NCBI GenBank assembly: GCA_035222895.1 | Contig: JAVYIG010000883.1 | Span: 186,001 to 250,000 of the forward strand | Direction of reading: 5' to 3' | Origin: Strongylocentrotus droebachiensis | Lineage: Eukaryota; Echinodermata; Echinoidea; Camarodonta; Strongylocentrotidae | Length of the DNA: 64,000 nt | Shown here: piece by piece, positions 56,888 through 64,000 of the stretch | How the letters are laid out: every line of letters begins with the position of its first letter | Position numbering within the stretch: position 1 is the first letter of the stretch | Notes under the pieces: model-generated | The model's database searches: none | Told to the model about the DNA's origin: nothing | Seen by the model: only the letters and a program-made list of their open reading frames with translations | Translations under genes and position numbers: made by a program

Positions 56888-57787
56888 GATACTACAGACT
56901 TCTAACAAAATCCTCTAGATAGTCCAAGAGATTTCCTTTCATCTGCGACTTTCAACCTGCCCTTTGGAATGCCATCTTCGTACTCGAAATTCAAATCCGA
57001 GATAGAATCCGCCAAAAATCTCAACAACTGTTAAAAAATTGACCCCCTAAAAAAAAATTGGTATACGCCCTTCTGGCTCCAAACAGACGCCTTGTTTCTA
57101 ATTTGAGCGAAGCATACCACTACGTGTGAATGCAACTTTGGTTATTAGCTGTCTGATGCAGTACACAGTGGTTATCTTCACTCACTATGAACCCCTCACC
57201 TTCACGCACATTTCATCCATACACAGACCCACACTTACACTAAGATTCACGATCATTTATTTGTGTCAGGACAATACAGGAAGCGGCTATGCGCACAAAA
57301 TATTATCCAATTTGAATAGACTTATTGACGATACAACTAGCATTATAATCTTATTGAATTATCCATCACCCCCATCAACCTGAGGGAAATTCCTTTTTAT
57401 TTAATATTGGATAACTTATTTGAAGTCAAGCATTCATATTTCACACTCTCGCATTAGCCTTCTTGTTACATGAAGAGGTGGTGAAAAACATTCGAAGTCC
57501 CGATGAGCAAATCGATGCATATAATCCTCAAGTTTAAAACGGACGTTCATGGCAATTAGATCTAACATTCTTCCGTTGTGGATAGAATTACTCCAGGGAC
57601 TCCATGAGAATTAGATTGATTACGTTCTACCTTTTCATCATGTGACCTATGTACTACACAACAACGTGTTTTAGTTCTAATTTTTAAAATTTCCTGACCG
57701 AGTTCAATTGGATGAAGCGCAGATTCTTCATAACTCCAAACCTAACACAAGCTAACGTAACCATAATGAGTTGGTGCTAGGTGTATT
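56888..57787 (+). promoter_or_regulatory. Distal flank and upstream block of the 58.6-kb relic (left part)
   Basis: Carries GATACTACAGACTTCTAAC, CTTCTGGCTCCAAACAGACG, the unoccupied TA site (GAAGCATACCACTACG at about 57109), TACATGAAGAGG at 57467 and CGGACGTTCATGGC, then the hAT element. Confidence 0.45.
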
Positions 57788-58134
57788 CAGGCGCGGATCC
57801 AGGATTTCTTAGGGGAGGGGCCCAATTTATTTTATTTTTTTGCTCCTGAAAATATGAAAATCGCGCCGGCCGAAAGTGGGGGGGGGGGGGGGTGGTGAGC
57901 ACTATTTTATTTATTTTTTGCTCCCGAAAATTTGAAAATCGCGCCGGCCGAAAAGTCGCTCAGTGGGGGGGGGGGGGGGTAGTGAGCACTTTTTTTTGGG
58001 GGGGGGGGGGGTCCTCGATTTTTTTTTCATTTGCAACCCCCAAAAAGGTAAAAATCACGTGATTTTACATGATATTTTTCTCAAGGGGGGGAGGCCCGGG
58101 CCCCCGGCCCCCCCCCCCCCTGGATCCGCCACTG
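57788..58134. mobile_element. hAT-type MITE with 8-bp target-site duplication (inverted relative to 8757)
   Basis: Begins CAGGCGCGGATCCAGG and ends CTGGATCCGCCACTG; GGTGTATT precedes (57780-57787) and follows (58135-58142), a perfect 8-bp duplication. Interior segments match the 8757-9085 copy in reverse complement, including GCGCCGGCCGAAAAGTCGCT. It interrupts the receptor upstream block (intact at about 61617). No transposase. Confidence 0.85.
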
Positions 58135-58142
58135 GGTGTATT

Positions 58143-58646
58143 GTTGATTTTCAATGAGCAACTTTGCTTTGAAACCGAACACATTGTTAGACCAAAATGA
58201 AGAGAGCTAATTTCACATCAGTGGCCCTTTTAGCATTTGATGGGTGGTTACTTCTCTGTGTAAAACTAAAATCAAGTTGTCAGTCACTTTCCTCCAACTT
58301 AATTCAGAGCAGCAGCTTCTGATCATGTTGAATCCACATTTGAAACAGACGTAATAGTGATTCAACTTGTACATTATCGCTTTAAAAAATCGTATCCGAT
58401 GCGCCAAATGTCACTTGCTTAGATAGATCAACACAAATCCACATTTCTGTCTACTGAATGGTAAACTTCCGTTGCATCCCCCCGACGCGGCGGTGAATAC
58501 CAGTTTTTACCAGCGACTTTGGCCCTGAGCCACCGGCTCTCTTACAATAAATCGACTGATATAGCCTTTAGAATTCCTAACTGGTAGTATTGATCGAGAC
58601 AGGCACCTAGATCGTTTTTCTGATATATGCATCAACAGCAGCTGAA
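58143..58646 (+). promoter_or_regulatory. Upstream block of the relic (right part)
   Basis: GCAGCAGCTTCTGATCATG, CGTATCCGATGCGCCAAATG and ACAATAAATCGACTGAT lead to the conserved GAAATGG at 58645. Confidence 0.45.
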
Positions 58647-58688
58647 ATGGCCAAAGGTGGGGATGTTGTACTGTATATTAAACCTTGA
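58647..58688 (+). pseudogene. Receptor relic: start codon and first residues only
   Basis: ATG in the usual context, then about eight family-like codons (Met-Ala-Lys-Gly-Gly-Asp-Val-Val). Sequence then jumps to the 3' flank normally found after the stop (TATTAA...CTTGAATAATTATG), giving TGA at 58686-58688. Roughly 1.1 kb including all seven helices has been deleted. Upstream and downstream flanks survive. Confidence 0.85.
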
Positions 58689-58804
58689 ATAATTATGTTT
58701 AACCATGCAATACAAATTGTAGACATATTTTGAAGGTATTCATATTTGGAGGATTGAATGAAATCAGATAGAAAAATATCGATTTCGAAAGACGTTATTT
58801 GCAA

Positions 58805-59700
58805 TCCAATCCATCCAATCCAAAAGATATTTGATATAGCGCCTTTTCCTTGCAGTTACAAAGCGCTGCACACACGCTCCACAATGTTTGGGCCACTTAA
58901 AACAACAGTTAGACACTTCTCAGAGATCAGTAAAGTATATGTAGGCTGGTAATAAGTAATTTCTAGCAGAATAGATGTGACTTGAGTAGTTTCTTGAACT
59001 GGTCAACAGATGAGGCCGTCTGCACAGCAGTAGGTAGTTGGTTCCACAGTTTTGCAGCAACCGATGGAAAAGACAATTCACCAGCACGTTTCTTAGAGAG
59101 ACACCGAGTGAGCCAGATGGATGATGATGAGCGGGTATTTCGGACTCGAGGACGACGAACCAAGCAGTCAGCTATGTACGGGGGACATCGGTGGTTGAGA
59201 GACTTGTAGACCAGTAGTAGGATCTTAAAAGCTATTCTCTGTCGTACAGGCAGCCAATGGAGCTCAAGTCGAAGAGGTGTTATGTGAGTCCGAAGAGGAG
59301 CAGAGAAGACAAGCCTTGCCGCTGAGTTTTGGAGTCTCTGAAGGCGATCAAGGTCCCTCTGGCTGAGAACACTGAAGAGACTGTTGCAGTAGTCTAATCT
59401 GGAAAGGACAAGAGCCCTTGCCGCAGCGTGGCATGTTGACTTATCAATAAACCGCCTCACCCTCCACAGGTTACGTAGGTGGTACTTGATGCTTCTGCTG
59501 AGAAGGTTGACATGAAGACTTAAGTTCACAGATGGTTCAAGTGTTACTCCCAGATTGCGGATGGACTTACATGGTTGGAATGATTTCTCACCAATCATTA
59601 GTTTGACATCGTTCATTAGATGGGATGACCGATGATGCGGTGAAGCAGAGACAAAGAATTCAGTCTTGCCATCGTTGAGTTTGAGCTTGTTCGCATTCAT
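58805..59700 (-). mobile_element. L2/CR1-type LINE 3' fragment
   Basis: Minus-strand ORF of 245 codons (59700-58963) is the C-terminal third of a reverse-transcriptase protein: Asn-Lys-Leu-Lys-Leu-Asn-Asp-Gly-Lys-Thr-Glu-Phe-Phe, Ser-Arg-Leu-Asp-Tyr-Cys-Asn-Ser-Leu, Asn-Ser-Ala-Ala-Arg-Leu-Val, Leu-His-Trp-Leu-Pro-Val and Ala-Lys-Leu-Trp-Asn-Gln-Leu-Pro. No stops interrupt it. The 3' end (58805-58830) has GCGCTATATCAAATATC followed by GGATTGGAT repeats on the minus strand. It interrupts GACGTTATTTGCAATG of the receptor 3' flank. The catalytic domain is absent. Confidence 0.85.
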
Positions 59701-59884
59701 GTTCGCATGTGTTTTACATAACGTTGATTTTTAATCTTCCCTTATAATTCTTAAGTGTGATAATGATATATGATATTTTGTTCTTCATGATACTATATAT
59801 TAAACCCCTATTTGCAATTGCTAACAAAAAATACGAATTATGTCTGTGAAACCTTTAGAAGATTCATTATCAAGTACGCTTTAA
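59701..59884. other. Relic 3' flank resumes
   Basis: Continues the flank after the LINE (CATGTGTTTTACATAACG, TATATGATATTTTG, TTCATTATCAAGTACGC) to TTAA at 59881-59884. Confidence 0.55.
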
Positions 59885-60131
59885 AGTGACTCGGTAACTT
59901 TGTTGAAGGTTGATGAAAAAATTGCTTATTTTTTGTATAAAATGTTACTTATTATATTCCGTCTACTGTACTCACCCTCTGACATGCAAAAAAATCCTAT
60001 TTTTATTTCAAACCACAAAGATATCTATGGTTGTATGTAAAGATGTCACTGTCAAACACCCTATAAAAGTAGGGTGATCACACTGCCTGTGCACACAGTC
60101 TGCCCCATGCACACACACACACACGCACGCA

Positions 60132-60166
<35 letters not shown>

Positions 60167-61455
60167 CAGTCATTTGGTAGAAATAGCGATTTTCGTAAAT
60201 TTATTTGTAAAAAACTGAACAATATTTTTAAATTTTTATTTCACATATCTTTCAAGCATACCTTTAAATACAATTCTGTGTAGTTTCATTGTTATAGGCA
60301 TGTGGGAAATATGTTAAATTATTAATTAGAATATTGTCTTTTCAGCCATGTGTGACATGGCCCGCTGATCGCCCATTGACTGTTATTCTGCGTGGTAAAA
60401 ATGCACTTCAATGTATAAAACTCCCCTACAAAAATGCAATATCCTCATGTGTTTCACTCATTGAATCAATTTGTTGTTTAAACTTAGGGTAGCCACAACA
60501 GTACTGGGGTAATCAAATTTTGTTTTTCTCTGAAATTCAGTCTTTGTGGAATGTTATGGCCTGTTGAATGGTTTCTCGGAAAATCGTCATAAATCCTCAA
60601 ATCTGACATTATTTAAAAAGAAAACTATACTGTAATGTATCTGAAGTCTGCACATTCTTATCATTTGATCGTTCTTTCTGAATAATTTGTGAAACATATG
60701 AGCAAATAGCTGTAACGGTGATCTAAGTAATTTCCATCGCCATTTTTTATTGGCATTGCAAAAATATTTGGAATTTAAGGTCAATATTTGGTGTAAATAT
60801 GATCTATAAATATATAATTTTAAAAATGCCAACAAAATTAACAGTTTGACTTTTCTATATATATATAATAAGCTGAAATGACCTAATTTGCATATTTGAT
60901 GAATATTCAAAAAAAAAAATTCTTCAAAAATAATATTTCCATACCTGTCTGATATACATAGGTTTCATTGATGTATCATGTTCGGTTTTGATTTGATTAC
61001 ATATGCGCATATTAATTAGGCGGACTTAGTTATTTTCACAACTTTTTCATATCTGCAGATTCGCAAAAATGGCAAAAATGACCTATTTTGTTTGCTTCTG
61101 TTTTCAAAACGGTAATAGATATATGAATTTTCTTTTTTGTATTTTTTTACCACAAAGATGATATTTTAGTATCTGATAATTTAATTTATTATTTGTTGTC
61201 AACTTTGTCGAATTTTGCCATTTTTGCCAATTTGACCATTTCTGGCAGGTTTTTCGGTAATTTTGCGATATCAAAAAAATGGTATAAAATCACAACGCAT
61301 TGACCGATTTCAATTCTGTTTTTTTGTTTTTTGAAGCTTTTAAACAGCTTGATCATTTGCGATCATCATATAACATGTGTTTGTTGTACTTATTTTTGGT
61401 GTGCTTTACCTACTAAAAGTGATTAACAGTAAATTGTCCCAACCATTTTTAAATT
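59885..61455. mobile_element. AGTGACTCGG MITE, split by a larger insertion
   Basis: Left part 59885-60069 matches the MITE at 24571; right part 61413-61455 continues with GTGATTAACAGTAAATTGTCC. The right terminus is lost where the upstream block of receptor F joins. Confidence 0.65.
60070..61412. mobile_element. 1.34-kb insertion with TAGG...CACAC ends and CA microsatellite
   Basis: Ends TAGGGTGATCACAC and GTGTGCTTTACCTA are imperfect inverted repeats; ATAAAAG precedes and CTAAAAG follows, a possible 7-bp duplication with one mismatch. Other copies of the host MITE read continuously here (about 51083: CTCTAAAAGTGATTAAC). A CA array lies at about 60107-60164. The rest is T-rich with no convincing ORF; its class is unknown. 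Confidence 0.65.
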
Positions 61456-62148
61456 TTGTTAAATACCATTTACACAAATTACTGGGTATTACATTTTCCA
61501 GATGATTAATCTGGACAGAATAAGTCGTGCCTCTCCTAATCACATAACTAACAACTGCATGAAGCGCAGATGCTTCATAATTCAAAACCTAACCTACGCT
61601 AACGTAACCATGGTGAGTTGGTGACAGATGTATTGTCGTTCTCCAATGAGCAAGTTTGCTTCGAAATACATTGTTTGACCAACAATGAAGAGAGCTAATT
61701 TCACATCAGTGGCCCCGTGAGTATTTAATGGGTAGTTACTTCTCTGTGTGAAACTAAATTAAGTTGTCAGTCACTTTCCACCATCTAATATTTGTTAATT
61801 CAGAGCAGCAGCTTCAGATCAGGTTGAGTCCACATTTGGAACAGACGTAATAGTAATTCAACTTATACATTGTCGCTTAAGAAATCGTATTCGATGCGTC
61901 AAATGTCATTTGCTTAGATTTAGATTAACACAAATCCACATTTCTGTCAACGGAATGGTAAACTTCAGTTGCATTCCTCCGACTCGGCCGTGAATACCAG
62001 TTTTTACCAGCGACTTAAACCTGTAGCCACCGGCTCTCTTACAATAAATCGACTGAAGAGCCTTTACAATTCCTAACTGGTAGTATTAATCGAGACAGTC
62101 ACCTACATCGTTTTCCTGATGCATACAACAACAGAGCAGGCAGCTGAA
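61456..62148 (+). promoter_or_regulatory. Upstream block of receptor F (shortened)
   Basis: Starts in the CATTTACACAAATTACTGGG segment, lacking the TGCATGAAGAGG part. Contains GAAGCGCAGATGCTTCATAA, GCAGCTTCAGATCAGGTTGAG and ACAATAAATCGACTGA about 105 bases before the ATG. Confidence 0.45.
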
Positions 62149-63180
62149 ATGGCAAAAGATTTGCGTATTGCATCCGAATTCACGTACCCCCTTGCCTGCA
62201 ATATCATCATGACTACTTTAACTATTGTTTTAAACACGACCGTCCTGGTTGTTATTAGACGCCAAAAGGAGCTTCAAGAATATATGCGAGTTCTTTACCA
62301 GATACTTGCTGTATCGGACATGATTTTAGGAAGCACTTGGAACCTATGGAACATTTTCTGGAATCGAGGTTCCAACGAGAAGATTTGTACTATCGTAAGC
62401 ATGACATTCCCCTTTGTGCATCAGGTGTCTGTAATATCTGCAATGGCTTGTCTCAGTGGGACCTGTTTCAATCTCTATCTTCTCGTCACGAGGCCTTTAC
62501 GCTATTATACGATTGTTACAAGGACCCGATTCTTCACCACCGTTGCCTCCACATTCTTAGTGACTTTACTAATCTGTGGAATATATTTGCCTATTCCAGA
62601 TTCACCTTTTGTCGAACTGATAGTTGAACGTTGCCTAGCGCGTGACAACGTCGTCAAGATTCAGTGGGCTTCAATCGTTCACACCGTTATTCAAATCTGT
62701 CCTATTTGCGTGACAATGCTTTTTACAACAATATTCTATATCAGACTGCTGGTCATTGCATGTCAAGTCAATAAGATTGTAGCCATTCATGAGAACCCTC
62801 GTGTCCTTGCCAGCAATGTTACCATGGAGAATCGCAACCACTTCCCAGAAGACCGTGGTCGCAGTGACACTCCAGAAATTCTTCAAAATAGCGTTGTAAG
62901 GAACGACAACGTAAATCTTGATCGGTCGCGCAAAAGAGGGTTGAAAGGTTTCGTTACAGTATTTCTTTTAACAGGTTCGTTCTATTGTGGATGGCTACCT
63001 TACGTCGTCACATATGTGATACCATTAAATTCTACTATAACGAAAAGCCTGGACATTTTATCAGGAAGCAGTGCATGCTTACAGCCAGTGATCTACCTGT
63101 TGACCAATGCTGAAGCGAGATGCATGTGCTTGAAAGCTCTCCGTCGGTGCTTCAAACAAATGACATGTAAGAAAGTTTGA
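62149..63180 (+). CDS. Intact rhodopsin-like receptor F
   Basis: Single exon, 343 codons from GAAATGG; an in-frame ATG ten codons earlier is the alternative start. The N-terminus (Leu-Arg-Ile-Ala-Ser-Glu-Phe-Thr-Tyr-Pro-Leu-Ala-Cys) differs from other copies. TM2 has the canonical Asp; TM3 ends Asn-Leu-Tyr; ECL2 has Glu-Arg-Cys-Leu-Ala-Arg-Asp; TM6 reads Cys-Gly-Trp-Leu-Pro, closest in the array to the standard Cys-Trp-x-Pro; TM7 Gln-Pro-Val-Ile-Tyr; the C-terminus ends Cys-Lys-Lys-Val. An Asn-Ser-Thr sequon lies in extracellular loop 3. AATAAA at 63289-63294, 109 bases past the stop. Rhodopsin-class by topology; ligand and coupling unknown. Confidence 0.88.
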   Translation: MAKDLRIASEFTYPLACNIIMTTLTIVLNTTVLVVIRRQKELQEYMRVLYQILAVSDMILGSTWNLWNIFWNRGSNEKICTIVSMTFPFVHQVSVISAMACLSGTCFNLYLLVTRPLRYYTIVTRTRFFTTVASTFLVTLLICGIYLPIPDSPFVELIVERCLARDNVVKIQWASIVHTVIQICPICVTMLFTTIFYIRLLVIACQVNKIVAIHENPRVLASNVTMENRNHFPEDRGRSDTPEILQNSVVRNDNVNLDRSRKRGLKGFVTVFLLTGSFYCGWLPYVVTYVIPLNSTITKSLDILSGSSACLQPVIYLLTNAEARCMCLKALRRCFKQMTCKKV

Positions 63181-63288
63181 ATTCTTAGATCTAGTTTGAT
63201 GCTAAAGACACTCCCTAAATAAAGACAAAATCGCCTCATGGATAGCTGGGTACTTGACTGATATTGAGCGTCTCCGTCAAGCTCCTAC

Positions 63289-63294
63289 AATAAA
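63289..63294 (+). terminator. Poly(A) signal of receptor F (conserved position)
   Basis: AATAAA about 109 bases after the stop. The equivalent site is AATAAA at 17879-17884 and ATTAAA at 23673, 31585, 39493, 47398 and 50572, always 105-115 bases downstream, which supports single-exon transcripts ending there. Confidence 0.6.
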
Positions 63295-64000
63295 ACCTGC
63301 AATGATCCACTCTTATATGTACATTATAGGCCTATATTTGAAACGCTTAGATTAGTACGCGTAAACACGTGATTGGAATCGGTGATTTATTTTAGAAGGT
63401 ATTTATATATGAATAGAAGGAGAGTATTAAATCAAATCAAATCAAATGTAGATTTTTGAAGACGTTAATTGCAATGCTAAGTGCTCTTCGATGAATTTTA
63501 AACTTTCCTTGAAATTCTGAGGTGTGATAATGGTATATGATTTTTTTTTCCATCGTGATAATACACTAAAACAGTTATGTTAGTAAAATATTTGCATTTT
63601 TCTTTATCGAGTATTATTTGATCACAATGTCAGATGTTAAGATGTTTTAGTATATGACATGATTAGTGGATATAAATACTTGTACAAACATTCTGTATGC
63701 AAATGTTGAAGAAGCTCAAGGCTCTTTGTCTGCGAAAACGCTCGAAAACTGCACAACAGAACGAAACACGCAACCAACGTTCACTTTTATCCTTATCAGG
63801 AATGTACATTATATTGATGTAAAACAGAGTAAAGTGTCGGGAAAGGGTCTGGATTATATAGTTCTGTTTACAACATTTTGACAGACCACACTACATGTCA
63901 AAATATGAATAACTTTAGTTTGCGTACAGTGGACCATTTCTACAAGGTCAAGATGGCATGGATGTCCATTTACGATGTTCTTGTTCGAAATTTGATGATA
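63295..64000. other. Receptor F 3' flank to window end
   Basis: Family flank including GTGTGATAATGGTATATGAT, AAGGCTCTTTGTCTGCGAAA and AAAATATGAATAACTTTAGT. No TTAA MITE is inserted here. The array may continue past the window. Confidence 0.55.

Overview
This window is AT-rich eukaryotic DNA from what looks like a marine invertebrate deuterostome, most likely an echinoderm. The reasons are lineage-specific intronless rhodopsin-like receptor genes in a tandem array, non-LTR retrotransposon pieces of CR1/L2 type, many small DNA transposons and a tRNA-derived SINE. Species cannot be fixed from sequence alone. Nothing bacterial or plasmid-like is present.

Layout. 1-11.7 kb is repeat-dominated DNA. 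It holds two exons of a minus-strand monocarboxylate-transporter-like gene (1857-3025), two LINE 3' remnants, poly-G/poly-C elements with hAT-type ends (one with a clear 8-bp target duplication), a large GC-rich foldback element and two patches of a degenerate GGGGCACTT satellite. 11.7-64 kb is an array of one receptor cassette, all on the plus strand. Each cassette has about 1 kb of conserved upstream DNA, a single-exon 7TM receptor ORF of about 335-344 codons and several kb of conserved 3' flank. I count ten receptor loci: six intact (22.5, 30.5, 38.4, 46.3, 49.4, 62.1 kb), one lacking TM6 (13.3 kb), one with a single premature stop (16.7 kb), one broken by transposons and deletions (52.3-54.5 kb) and one reduced to its first codons (58.6 kb).

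The most informative structure is a 23.7-kb block (22870-46598) of three almost identical 7.91-kb units. The unit boundary lies inside the receptor ORF. The receptors at 30.5 and 38.4 kb join the 5' half of the 46.3-kb gene to the 3' half of the 22.5-kb gene, as expected from unequal crossing-over between two adjacent receptors in the region coding intracellular loop 2 to TM4. Rare differences between units suggest a second unequal exchange made the middle unit. An assembly error must be excluded.

Because the cassette is present in many copies, paralogues serve as empty sites and reveal insertions precisely: a TA-flanked 1.85-kb element carrying a nested SINE, a TA-flanked 566-bp element, several TTAA-flanked MITEs at one target, hAT-type elements and LINE fragments, two of which occupy the same homologous position in opposite orientation.

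The receptors keep the TM3/ECL2 cysteine pair, a W-L-P in TM6 and P-x-x-Y in TM7, but the DRY motif is Asn-Leu-Tyr, so canonical G-protein coupling is uncertain. They recall the lineage-expanded receptors reported from sea urchins; a chemosensory role is inference from architecture only.
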